Origin: an uncultured Clostridia bacterium
Lineage (GTDB): Bacteria; Bacillota; Clostridia; TANB77; CAG-508
Assembly (NCBI GenBank): GCA_947631145.1
Contig: CANRKF010000012.1
Location: 1 to 38,148 of the forward strand
Length of the DNA: 38,148 nt
Direction of reading: 5' to 3'
Shown here: piece after piece, positions 16,872 to 24,667 of the stretch
Layout of the letters: every line of letters begins with the position of its first letter
How positions within the stretch are numbered: the first letter of the stretch is position 1
Notes under the pieces: generated by a model
Told to the model about the DNA's origin: nothing
The model's database searches: none
What the model saw: only the letters and a program-made list of their open reading frames with translations
Program-made: the position numbers and the translations under genes

Positions 16872-17411
16872 TTAAACTAATATTTTTTCCATTTGATTAG
16901 CAAAGTTTGTAAATTCATTTAAATATATATTGTGTTTATCTTTTAAATTTCTATATTCTAATAATACTATTGCTTCATCTGGTTTAAAAGCAATTCTTTC
17001 TGGTCTATCTAATAACATTGCTCCAAAGTTATCTACTAATTCTAAAACATCACTTTCTTTTTCTCTAGGATTACTTCCACTATACCTATTAACTTCTTCA
17101 CATATTTTACAAAATCTATCAGAAAATCCAAGTTCTTTTAAGTAAACTGCTCCATCTTTTGCATAAGATTTGATTTTATTTATGTCTTGTGGATTATCCA
17201 TTTTTTTACAATTACATAATAAACATGCTGTTATTATTTCATTATTATCTAAGCCCAAGTCAGTATTTTCTAAAAATAACTTGGCTAAATAGGTTTTAAA
17301 AATAACAGATTTATCGAAAAATATTCCTGTTTTTTTCTTTAAATAATGCATTATTTCCATTTTTCGAATCCAATCTTTTTCAGATAAAATATAATCTGCA
17401 AAAGTTTCCAT
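16872..17411 (-). CDS. Degenerate HD-GYP-like protein
   Basis: The 179 residues resemble the C-terminal helical part of HD-GYP domains, with VLELVDNFGAMLLDRPERI and then AFKPDEAIVLLEY matching the family's A-D-x-F-D-A-M...D-R-P-Y...A-L-S-P-E-E-A block. The catalytic signatures are gone: the position of the HD pair reads ACLLCNCKKM, and no HHE or GYP motif is seen (NRYSGSNPREKES stands in its place). A phosphodiesterase is therefore unlikely. A binding or scaffold role is possible. GGGGAGAG precedes the ATG. The gene has a strong promoter (17462-17490) with four phased TGTWAH boxes directly upstream, so it is probably the regulated first gene of a two-gene unit. Confidence 0.6.
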   Translation of the reverse strand: METFADYILSEKDWIRKMEIMHYLKKKTGIFFDKSVIFKTYLAKLFLENTDLGLDNNEIITACLLCNCKKMDNPQDINKIKSYAKDGAVYLKELGFSDRFCKICEEVNRYSGSNPREKESDVLELVDNFGAMLLDRPERIAFKPDEAIVLLEYRNLKDKHNIYLNEFTNFANQMEKILV

Positions 17412-17461
17412 GCTTTTCTCTCCCCTTTTTTATGGATTTTCTTTTGTCTTTTTCTGTTTTA

Positions 17462-17490
17462 ATTATATTCTAATTGTTGTAGCAATTCAA
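17462..17490 (-). promoter_or_regulatory. Promoter of the HD-GYP-like gene
   Basis: Minus-strand TTGAAT (17485-17490), a 17-base spacer and TATAAT (17462-17467). It implies a leader of about 45 bases to the start at 17411. Confidence 0.7.
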
Positions 17491-17493
17491 TAT

Positions 17494-17532
17494 TGTTACA
17501 AAAATGTTATGCAATTGTAATGAAATTGTAAT
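17494..17532. promoter_or_regulatory. Operator array: four TGTWAH boxes, exact 11-bp period
   Basis: Plus-strand hexamers TGTTAC (17494), TGTTAT (17505), TGTAAT (17516) and TGTAAT (17527) all fit TGTWAH and start exactly 11 bases apart. A 5/6 match follows at 17538. In the minus orientation they read as direct DTWACA boxes ending 3 bases upstream of the -35. Paired TGTWAH-N5-TGTWAH is the known WalR (YycF) site, and tandem TTAACA-type boxes at an 11-bp period are the known PhoP arrangement. The regulator here is an inference. Confidence 0.6.
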
Positions 17533-17550
17533 ATTTTTATTATTCAAAGC

Positions 17551-17600
17551 TTTTTTGAAATAAACTGTTGCTACTCATAGTCGTTTTTTGAAATAAACTG
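17551..17600. repeat. Perfect 17-bp direct repeat
   Basis: TTTTTTGAAATAAACTG occurs at 17551-17567 and 17584-17600, three helical turns apart (33 bases), between the two divergent promoters. A partial third copy (TTTTGAAACTAA) follows. It could be a duplicated binding site. Confidence 0.65.
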
Positions 17601-17653
17601 CAATGCTTTTGAAACTAATTTTTCTATTTGAATGCAAAGGTTCAATTTATGAC

Positions 17654-17681
17654 TTGTTTTTTTTGCATTTTATGGTAAAAT
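17654..17681 (+). promoter_or_regulatory. Candidate promoter of tyrS
   Basis: TTGTTT (17654-17659), a 16-base spacer and TAAAAT (17676-17681) with an extended TGG. Transcription would start about 80 bases before the tyrS ATG. No T-box signature is present in the leader. Confidence 0.5.
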
Positions 17682-17713
17682 AGTAACTAATTTAAAAGTT
17701 TTAAAAAATAAAT

Positions 17714-17748
17714 AAGTAAACGATTTACAATTTTTTACTTGGTAAATC
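17714..17748 (+). promoter_or_regulatory. tyrS leader stems next to the ribosome site
   Basis: GATTTAC (17722-17728) can pair with GTAAATC (17742-17748), ending 7 bases before the GGAGG. AAGTAAA (17714-17720) can alternatively pair with TTTACTT (17734-17740). The sequence is AT-rich, so the structure may be fortuitous. Confidence 0.25.
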
Positions 17749-17766
17749 AGCAAAATGGAGGTTTTT

Positions 17767-18978
17767 ATGGCAAATGTATATGATATTTTAACCCAAAGAG
17801 GTTACTTAGAACAAGTAACTCATGAAGAATTAAGAGATTTATTAGGAAAAGAAAAAGTACCTTTTTATATTGGTTTTGATCCTACTGCAGATAGTTTGCA
17901 TATTGGGCATTTTATTTCCTTAATGGTTGCTTCTCACATGCAAAAAGCAGGACACAAACCTATTATGCTAATTGGTGGTGGAACAGCTACTATTGGTGAT
18001 CCTTCTGGTAAAACAGATATGAGAAGAATGATGTCTCGTGAAGAAATTAATCACAATGTAGAATGTTTTAAAAAGCAAATGGCAAAGTTCTTAGACTTTG
18101 AAGGTGAAAATGCTGCAATTATAGTAAATAATGCTGATTGGCTTTTGAACTTAAATTTTATTGAATTTATGCGTGATATTGGTTCTTTATTCTCTGTAAA
18201 TAAAATGCTTACTGCTGAATGCTATAAACAAAGAATGGAACGTGGATTAACATTTTTTGAACTTGGCTATATGTTAATGCAATCTTACGACTTTTTAAAA
18301 TTATATGAAGATTATGGCTGTAAATTACAATTAGGTGGAAACGACCAATGGTCTAACATTTTAGGTGGTGTTGATTTAATTCGTAGAATTGGACATTCTG
18401 ATTCTTTTGGTTTAACTTTTAAACTTTTAACAACAAAAGAAGGTAAAAAAATGGGAAAAACTGAAAAAGGTGCTTTATGGTTAGACGCTTCAAAAACTTC
18501 TCCTTATGAATTTTATCAATATTGGAGAAATATTGCAGATGAAGATGTTAAAAATGTTTTATGTTTACTTACCTTCTTGCCTATGGAAGAAATAAATGAA
18601 CTTTGTGCTTATAAAGATGAACGTATAAATGAAGCTAAAAAAAGAGCTGCTTTCGAAATTACAAAACTAATTCATGGCGAAGAAGAAGCTTTAAAAGCTG
18701 AAGAAGCTTCAAATGCTTTATTTAATGGAAACGGCAGTTTAGAAAATATGCCTACTACTAAAATAAATGATGTAAATATTTCTATTCTAGATGCCATTAT
18801 TACTGTTGGTTTTGCACCTTCTAAAGGTCAAGCTAGAACTTTAATTGTACAAGGTGGTATTTCTTTAAATGATGAAAAAATAACAGATGTAAATTATATG
18901 CTTTCTGATGCAAATTTTGAAAATGGTTATGCTATTTTAAAGAAAGGTAAGAAAGTTTTTCATAAATTGGAAAAGTAG
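17767..18978 (+). CDS. tyrS: Tyrosyl-tRNA synthetase
   Basis: TyrS charges tRNA-Tyr. The 403-residue product matches the bacterial TyrRS length. The class I HIGH motif is in [14 protein letters not shown], tyrosine-pocket residues are in [10 protein letters not shown] and [12 protein letters not shown], and the KMSKS loop reads [12 protein letters not shown]. The C-terminus is an S4 RNA-binding domain ([20 protein letters not shown]). The start is placed at ATG 17767, five bases after GGAGG. The in-frame ATG at 17755 overlaps that site. Unlike many Firmicutes tyrS genes, no T-box sequence is visible in the leader, only simple AT-rich stems. Confidence 0.97.
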   Translation: MANVYDILTQRGYLEQVTHEELRDLLGKEKVPFYIGFDPTADSLHIGHFISLMVASHMQKAGHKPIMLIGGGTATIGDPSGKTDMRRMMSREEINHNVECFKKQMAKFLDFEGENAAIIVNNADWLLNLNFIEFMRDIGSLFSVNKMLTAECYKQRMERGLTFFELGYMLMQSYDFLKLYEDYGCKLQLGGNDQWSNILGGVDLIRRIGHSDSFGLTFKLLTTKEGKKMGKTEKGALWLDASKTSPYEFYQYWRNIADEDVKNVLCLLTFLPMEEINELCAYKDERINEAKKRAAFEITKLIHGEEEALKAEEASNALFNGNGSLENMPTTKINDVNISILDAIITVGFAPSKGQARTLIVQGGISLNDEKITDVNYMLSDANFENGYAILKKGKKVFHKLEK

Positions 18979-19043
18979 GCTAATAATTTTTTTAGGAGAT
19001 GTGATTTGCCCAATTGCAAAAAATAAATATCAGGGAGAAAAAA

Positions 19044-19547
19044 TTGAATACATATATAGATATAACAAGTAAAATGTATGCTAATGCTAAAATCAACAAA
19101 GGAATTGTAAAAAAACAAAAATATTTTGAACATAATAGTCACAAATATATGATAGATGGACGCAATGTAGTATACAGACATGATAAAAGAGAACTTGAAG
19201 TTGCAAAATTATTAAATAAAACTTTTGGTGGTAGCGTAAAGATTTTGCCTAATGTCAACTTTCCACAAGGAATACAAAGTCCTGACTATCTTTATAGAGG
19301 TGAAAAGTTAGACTTAAAAATAATAACAAGCAAGAGATCAAAGGATTGTTTAAAAACATTACTAAGAAATAAGGAAAAGCAAGCAAATAATTTCATTATA
19401 GATATTACAGCACAAACAATAAGTTATGAAGATATAATAAAACAAATAGATGAAATATATAATTCAAAAGGTTTCTTTTGGATAGACAGAATATATTTGC
19501 TAAAAGAAGAAACATTTATAAGAGTTTTTGAAAGAAATAAGTACTAA
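19044..19547 (+). CDS. Orphan CdiA-CT-like (PD-(D/E)XK) tRNase-type protein
   Basis: The product of about 168 residues resembles the C-terminal tRNA nuclease domain of contact-dependent inhibition toxins. It shows VVYRHDKRELEVAKLLN, then SPDYLYRGEKLDLKIITS with the D...E.D.K arrangement of a PD-(D/E)XK nuclease, then RNKEKQANNFIIDIT. The start is placed at TTG 19044, because AGGGAG lies six bases upstream. A TTG at 19014 in the same frame has no well-spaced site. There is no secretion signal, no large CdiA-like carrier and no evident immunity gene beside it. It may be a captured toxin domain, a phage or element remnant, or a domesticated nuclease. It follows tyrS by 65 bases and may be read through from it. 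Direct repeats bracket the gene. Confidence 0.65.
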   Translation: MNTYIDITSKMYANAKINKGIVKKQKYFEHNSHKYMIDGRNVVYRHDKRELEVAKLLNKTFGGSVKILPNVNFPQGIQSPDYLYRGEKLDLKIITSKRSKDCLKTLLRNKEKQANNFIIDITAQTISYEDIIKQIDEIYNSKGFFWIDRIYLLKEETFIRVFERNKY

Positions 19548-19967
19548 TATAAGTGAAGCTGTTCTGTACCCACACGGGGTACAAAACAGCTTCTAATAAT
19601 ATATTATTAACTTAATTATACAATAAACTAAGTTAATAATCAATAGTATATTCTAAAATATTTAAAATTATTCAATTAACAAACCTAATTTTACTTTTAT
19701 ACTCTACGACGTCTGATTCTAAAAAAATTTACATTTTTTAGGAGATGCGGCTTAACATCTCCTAATTGTTATGTCTATTTACAGAATTACGATTTTTTCT
19801 ATCCATTTTATGCCGATTTTTCCACTTGTTCGGACGTATTTTTTACTTTTTTTCCTGCTTGTTATCTGCGTTTTACGAATTTTGTCCGGATATCAGCAGT
19901 TCAAATTATTTGCTTAAGTTCCAAACAGTTCTTCATTCTAAGCTTTCATCTGTTTCTGTATGCAGTG
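19548..19967. other. Non-coding stretch with elevated GC segment
   Basis: No supported gene. From the left it holds a strong hairpin (19555-19593), AT-rich sequence, a 10-bp hairpin at 19738-19765, and then a more GC-rich segment (about 19790-19960). That segment has short inverted elements such as CGGAC/GTCCG and lies just beyond the stop of the prepilin/FGE-like gene. Its composition differs from the flanking DNA and resembles that gene's 3' end. I looked for a second copy of the gene's 3' sequence here (a template repeat) and did not see one. Confidence 0.4.
19555..19593 (+). terminator. Strong hairpin after the orphan nuclease gene
   Basis: GAAGCTGTT (19555-19563) pairs with AACAGCTTC (19585-19593), and TGTACCC (19565-19571) pairs with GGGTACA (19577-19583). 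Only one C-A mismatch interrupts the stem. No T-run follows, so it is either a factor-assisted terminator or an RNA structure of another kind. Confidence 0.5.
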
Positions 19968-20135
19968 CTACTTTACATAAAGCACGACACGAAAGCCGAA
20001 GTCAGGAAAGGTATAGCCTACAGCAATGTTGCCAGAGCGAATAGAAACGACATGGCTATCACCGCAGTCGTAGAAGCTGCCACCACGAAGGACAGCGTAC
20101 TGCGTACCGCTACCGGTTCCATGATAGCCTGTTTC
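19965..20135 (-). other. Candidate diversity-generating variable region
   Basis: The 3' end of the gene, from about TGYHGTGSG to the stop, is GC-rich against an AT-rich body. It ends in the RGGSF...GFRVV frame that carries the variable residues in FGE-type retroelement targets. Many codons are NNC or NNT. An imperfect inverted repeat GTGCT...AGCAC (19965-19985) overlaps the stop. No template repeat or reverse transcriptase lies in the window, so this is a hypothesis only. Confidence 0.3.
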
Positions 20136-21493
20136 TGTTGTCCACTCATACATGTTTCCGCCTAAGTCATATATATTTTTTAATTTCGTATCTTCACTTG
20201 CTCCTGTTGATAATTCTAATAATTTTCTAACATGATATTTATCATCTGGTTTTTCTGATGTTACATAATCTGTTAATGCACCCTCATATGGGTCTACTGT
20301 ACCAGAAGTAGGTATTCCATATTTATAGTTTTTTACAAGATTCCAACCTGCTCCATCGTTATCTTCAGTACGCCATTCTGTATGATCTGCATATAATACA
20401 TCATTTTCTATTTTCAATCCATCTGAACCATCATGTAATCCAGTTTTATTATTTGCATAATTTCCGTAATCTGTACTATCTTTTTTTACTACATCAGAAA
20501 GAGTACCATCTTTGGCTATCCACTCTACTATAGTGTCCCATGCTATTCCATCTACTAATTGGCTTGTTACATATATATTTCCAGAATACATAGCTTTTGA
20601 TACAGTTTTTGCATTTGTCTGACTTATGCAATTCCATGCTTGCACTCCTTTTTTACTTACTGGCTTTAAATTACTTATATTATTTTTATCTGCTGAAAAA
20701 GTCATATTCTCGCTTTGTTCGGCTTTTACATAAAAACTTGCATTGCTTGGTACTCCTGCTTCATATCTTGCTATATAAAATCCTCCATATTTTTTTACAC
20801 TTTCTAAGTTTCCTCCATCATCTGTCCAATCGCTATATTTTGCATATTCATATTCTTTCCAATCATCGGTTGTATAATCATGCTTTTTGTATTCTGCTTC
20901 TGTGCATGGCACCCATACGAATTCATTTCCTGCTTCGTCTGATACTACTACTCCTTTATTTATTTGAGTTACATCTCCGTCTGTTATTCTGAAGCCTGCT
21001 GGTATCGTTATTACTGGTGTTGTACTTTCTTCACTGCCTTCTTCTATTTTATTTCCTCTTGCATCAAATCCCGTTGTATGCGAAAATACTTTTTTACTAC
21101 TTAATGCATTTTCTAATGTTTCTGGGTCTTTTCCATTTACTGCCTCATTTATCATTCCTACTAAACTATCTAAGTCTTGTGCCTGCTGTTCTTCTGCATC
21201 TTTTGTTTTTTCTGCTGCTAATTTTGCTTGCGCTATTATTCCATCTTCTCCCAGCACCATTGTTATTGTTATCCCTGCCAATATTAAAAGCACTACGATA
21301 GTAACTACTAAGGCTATTAAAGTTATACCCTTAGCTCTACTTGCAGTGCATAAATAATTAGGCTTATTTTCATATAAACCTTCACTTTCCTCTCTATTAT
21401 TTAATTTGTATCCTTCATTTTGTTCACCATTTTTATAAAAGTATGGTGTGTGTGTGTGTGTACAGCCCCAACGGTTTCAGCTATTTTCTTCAT
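19968..21493 (-). CDS. Prepilin-like protein with FGE/C-type-lectin-like domain, out of frame at an (AC)8 repeat
   Basis: An uninterrupted frame runs from just left of 21480 down to the stop at 19968. It carries a prepilin-type leader and hydrophobic helix (SRAKGITLIALVVTIVV, then LLILAGITITMVLGEDG). Glu is missing at +5, as in many Clostridia prepilin-like proteins. An FGE/SUMF1-type domain follows (FVWVPCTEAEY, YGGFYIARYEAG, IYDLGGNMYEWTTE, VLRGGSFYDC, DFGFRVVL). The only good start, ATG 21493 after AGGAGG (8-base spacing), is in another frame. The frames would join if the (AC)8 tract at 21446-21461 lost one unit or gained two. A GTG at 21293 lies inside the hydrophobic helix and has no ribosome site. 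The C-terminal 50-odd codons are GC-richer with C/T-ending codons, as in retroelement-diversified lectin domains. Surface display is likely; catalysis is unlikely. Confidence 0.7.
21446..21461. repeat. Dinucleotide tract (GT)8 / (AC)8 inside the 5' coding region
   Basis: Eight perfect GT units on the plus strand (AC on the coding strand) start 32 bases after the ATG at 21493. Tract length sets whether the downstream prepilin frame is read. With eight units the ATG frame stops after about 31 codons; seven or ten units would open it. Confidence 0.75.
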
Positions 21494-21614
21494 CTGTATT
21501 TCCTCCTTATATTTTTAACCATTTGCAAAACTCTAGAAATATCACAAATGGCTAAATACATTTTCTAAATTAATTAAATCATATTTTGTTTTATTTGTAA
21601 ATTATTTTTGCTAA

Positions 21615-21674
21615 TGTAATGAAATTATAACATACTTGTAATTTTTTGTAATATATTCGTAATATTTTTGTAAT
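21615..21674. promoter_or_regulatory. Operator array: six TGTWAH-type boxes, 10-11 bp period
   Basis: Plus-strand hexamers start at 21615 TGTAAT, 21626 TATAAC (5/6), 21637 TGTAAT, 21647 TGTAAT, 21658 CGTAAT (5/6) and 21669 TGTAAT, with spacings 11, 11, 10, 11, 11. The array lies 122 bases upstream of the prepilin-like ATG and is the same type as 17494-17532. A minus-strand extended -10 TGTTATAAT overlaps the second box. Other weak -10 candidates (TATGAT at 21578-21583) lie downstream. Confidence 0.6.
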
Positions 21675-21711
21675 ATTATATTAGAAAAAGAAAAAGTACC
21701 TTATCTTTTTA

Positions 21712-24573
21712 TTAATTTTTAAATTTTCTCTTTTCAAAAACAAATAATATTATAAATAAAAATATTCCAGTTATTGTGCAAGCAATACCTTCTTTTAAAT
21801 ATGGTACTTCATATTTAAATTCTATGTTATGCTTTCCCGCTTCTATTGGAACTCCTATAAAAGCTGTATTTACTCTTATTGTATCTACTTGCTTTCCATC
21901 TACATACGCCTTCCACCCTGTTGTATAGCTTGCTGCAATTTGCAAAATTGAATTTTCTTTAATTTCTACTGTTCCTACTATTTCTTTATTATTACATTTT
22001 GAAAGCTTTAATTCTCCTTCTTTTAATTCTTGCATTGTTTTTTCATAATTTTCCATTGAAACTGCTAAAACTTGTATTGCTTCAAATTTATAGGTTCCTT
22101 TTGTACTAAAATTTAAGCTTATATCTCCTTTTGCTTTCTCATAATATCCTAGTGGAAGTAATATTTCAGTACATTTTTCATAATAAGCTGAGGTGATTTT
22201 ATTTTCTATTGTTTTACTAGCACTTTTTTCTTTAAAACTAGCCTTAATAGTATGCTGTGCGTTTCCTTCAAAATTAAATCCTTTTATTAATACATAAACT
22301 TCAGAATTTTTAACTTCTGGAAATGTTAATATTAGCTTTTGATTTTTTTTGCTAGTTTTTATTATATTTTTTTCATTGTTTTTAGTTAAAATCTTATCCT
22401 TATCTTTTATTTTAATTGGTAAAATAGTTACACAGCCTTGTATATCTTGCAAATTTTCTTTTTCTTCTACCTTAATTCCATTTAAGGTTTCTTTATTGTC
22501 AATAACTGCAACTTTTGTAAGTGCATCTTCTTTTTCAAGAGGATTTAGTTTTTCATAGTTTTCTCTTAGCATATATTTTGAATATGAAATTCCTATAGAT
22601 AAAGCATTTTCATTTTCATACGTATTAACTTCTTCTATTTTTTCTTTTAATTTATATCCATAAGGAACACTATTTTTATTTTTCTCGTCTGCAATATAAT
22701 ATTTAGTTCCTAAAATAGTTGTTATTTTCGCTCTATCTCCCATTCCTCTAATACAACTTGTTGTGCTAAAACTATTATCTGCTAACTCTTTACTTAAATT
22801 ATATACATGCTTATTTCCTATTGATAAAAAGCATTCTGTTGATGGATAATTAGAATAAATAGATAAGTTTTGAACATTATGTGGCAATTTTGCAATTCTA
22901 TAAAACTTAGTTTTATCCTTTTCTAAAATACTATTTATACTTTTTTCATAATTTTTGTTTTTCCCTAACTGTGTTTCTATTACTTCGTTACTATTATTTG
23001 ATTTTACAAATTCTTCTGCATAATTTCTATCATAAGAACTATATAAACCATACGCCATTACTCCAATACTAAAAATAACTAAACTATACATTAATATATA
23101 GAACATATTATTACTTCTATTTTTTATATTAACTTTTATATCGTTTTCTATATTGTTCTCTACATTATTTTCTATATTATTGCGATTTTTACAATAAATT
23201 ACTGCCAACATAATATATGAAAGCAAAATTTGAATTATATATATAATAAAAGCGGATTTAAAAGGTGTAATTAAAAGTGCTACTGTTGCTACCAAACTAT
23301 AAAGTGCTAAAAATATACATATATTTCTAATTTCCTTTTGGCTATACTCATCAAAACATATAGTAACAAGATATGATAATATAAAACTATATGCAAAAGC
23401 CCATCTATTATTTGGAAATGAAAATCCATTCATTGCAGAACCTAAAAATGGTACTAGCAAAAATATAGTTGTAATAAGTAAATATATAAAATAAACTTTA
23501 TTTTCCTTTATTCTACTAAAAAGAATTGGAAGTGCTATTAAAACAATAGAAGCCACCCCTATATAGCTCCAGTTTTCTCCATAAGCAGTTAAAAGGTTAA
23601 TACTAAACAAAGATTTATAATAGTCTAAGTTATATTGGCAAATTGTTTCTTCACCGCTTCTTGCTGAATTTAAAAACGCATAAATGGTTGGCAATAAAAT
23701 AATACTTGCAATTAAAATTCCTATTATATATATAATAATTCCACTACCTAGCTTTTTAAAAAAACTCTTTATTCCCTCTTCCTTATATTCACAAAAATAT
23801 TTAATAATAGCATAAATTATAATTAATATTGTATGCATATAGAAAAAGTAATAATTAGAAAGTGCTGAAATTGTAACAAATACACATAAAAATATTTTTT
23901 TATTTTCCTTTAATAACTTATCTATTCCTAATAATAAAAGTGGAAATAAAATCATTGCATTTAAAAAATAAGGATGTCTTACACCTGCAAATAAGCTAAA
24001 TGAAGAAAATGTATAAATAATTGCGCCTAGTAATATGTTCTTGCTATTGGCTACTTTATTTTCTTTTTTTTGATTTTGTTTATTTTCTTTATATAGTAAT
24101 TCTTTATTTTGTTTTTCTTTAGATAATAATGCTTTATTTAGGCCTTCTTTAGATAATGATTCTTTATCTTGACTTTTACTGTTATATTTTGCATATACAA
24201 TAAATGAAATTCCTACAAAAAATAATCTTAATAACACTAAAAAATTATAAGCGCTTTCCAATTTTTCCATTGGAAATAATAAACTAATATATGCAAATGG
24301 ATCTCCCAATACATAATAAGAATACTGACCTATTACATCAAGACCTAAACCCATATTCCAAGAAAATAACCTAATACCATCTTTCGGAGATTTAAAAAAA
24401 CTTCTTATTATATTATTAAAATCTTTTAAAATAATATAGTGTTGTTTTAAGCCGTCTGCCTGCCAAATAAAAGTACGATTATTTATAAAAAATATGCCAA
24501 ATACAATGCATGTTATAAAAATAAACAATGCAGTATATATGGCATATATTTTCTTACTCTTAATTTTTTCCAC
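21712..24573 (-). CDS. YfhO-family membrane protein
   Basis: The 953 residues start at GTG 24573, just after AGGGTGA. About a dozen membrane segments fill the first 520 residues. The conserved N-terminal pattern is visible: FIWQADGLKQHY, DGIRLFSWNMGLGLDVIGQY and LGDPFAYISLLFP. A large extracytoplasmic domain follows (about 540-920; GWKAYVDGKQVDTIRVN, GVPIEAGKHNIEFKYEVP), and a final membrane segment ends the protein. The family includes Bacillus subtilis YfhO, linked to lipoteichoic acid glycosylation; these are GT-C-like enzymes that use lipid-linked sugars. Two low-complexity, probably expandable inserts stand out: a Lys/Glu/Ser/Leu-rich loop (about 155-195) and an Asn/Glu repeat (ENNVENNIENDI). 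It is the last gene of the surface-polymer cluster, so decorating that polymer is a reasonable inference. Confidence 0.85.
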   Translation of the reverse strand: MEKIKSKKIYAIYTALFIFITCIVFGIFFINNRTFIWQADGLKQHYIILKDFNNIIRSFFKSPKDGIRLFSWNMGLGLDVIGQYSYYVLGDPFAYISLLFPMEKLESAYNFLVLLRLFFVGISFIVYAKYNSKSQDKESLSKEGLNKALLSKEKQNKELLYKENKQNQKKENKVANSKNILLGAIIYTFSSFSLFAGVRHPYFLNAMILFPLLLLGIDKLLKENKKIFLCVFVTISALSNYYFFYMHTILIIIYAIIKYFCEYKEEGIKSFFKKLGSGIIIYIIGILIASIILLPTIYAFLNSARSGEETICQYNLDYYKSLFSINLLTAYGENWSYIGVASIVLIALPILFSRIKENKVYFIYLLITTIFLLVPFLGSAMNGFSFPNNRWAFAYSFILSYLVTICFDEYSQKEIRNICIFLALYSLVATVALLITPFKSAFIIYIIQILLSYIMLAVIYCKNRNNIENNVENNIENDIKVNIKNRSNNMFYILMYSLVIFSIGVMAYGLYSSYDRNYAEEFVKSNNSNEVIETQLGKNKNYEKSINSILEKDKTKFYRIAKLPHNVQNLSIYSNYPSTECFLSIGNKHVYNLSKELADNSFSTTSCIRGMGDRAKITTILGTKYYIADEKNKNSVPYGYKLKEKIEEVNTYENENALSIGISYSKYMLRENYEKLNPLEKEDALTKVAVIDNKETLNGIKVEEKENLQDIQGCVTILPIKIKDKDKILTKNNEKNIIKTSKKNQKLILTFPEVKNSEVYVLIKGFNFEGNAQHTIKASFKEKSASKTIENKITSAYYEKCTEILLPLGYYEKAKGDISLNFSTKGTYKFEAIQVLAVSMENYEKTMQELKEGELKLSKCNNKEIVGTVEIKENSILQIAASYTTGWKAYVDGKQVDTIRVNTAFIGVPIEAGKHNIEFKYEVPYLKEGIACTITGIFLFIILFVFEKRKFKN

Positions 24574-24667
24574 ATTATCTCACCCTAAGTATATTTTTTA
24601 CACTTTTTTCCAAAGTTATACTTATATAAGTATATTCTGGTAAGTTAAAAAATATTACTTAAAGGAG

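Larger units (their letters stand above)
18988..19753. repeat. 20-bp direct repeats flanking the orphan nuclease gene
   Basis: TTTTTTAGGAGATGTGATTT (18988-19007) and TTTTTTAGGAGATGCGGCTT (19734-19753) match at 17 of 20 positions. They bracket the CdiA-CT-like gene and the large hairpin after it. The right copy is also the left arm of a 10-bp hairpin (TTAGGAGATG at 19738-19747 with CATCTCCTAA at 19756-19765). They may mark the edges of an inserted cassette. Confidence 0.5.

Noticed and set aside
17700..17766. T-box riboswitch before tyrS
   Set aside because: Expected for a Firmicutes tyrS, but no T-box GGTGG-containing antiterminator sequence or terminator is present; only short AT-rich stems.
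19790..19960. Template repeat of a diversity-generating retroelement in the GC-rich segment
   Set aside because: Compared by eye with the 3' end of the gene on the coding strand; no shared core such as GGTGGCAGC or TTCGGCTTTCG was found.
19766..20165. Open plus-strand frames opposite the 3' end of the prepilin/FGE-like gene
   Set aside because: Low-complexity hydrophobic/Cys-rich translations, no ribosome sites, and antisense to a recognisable domain.
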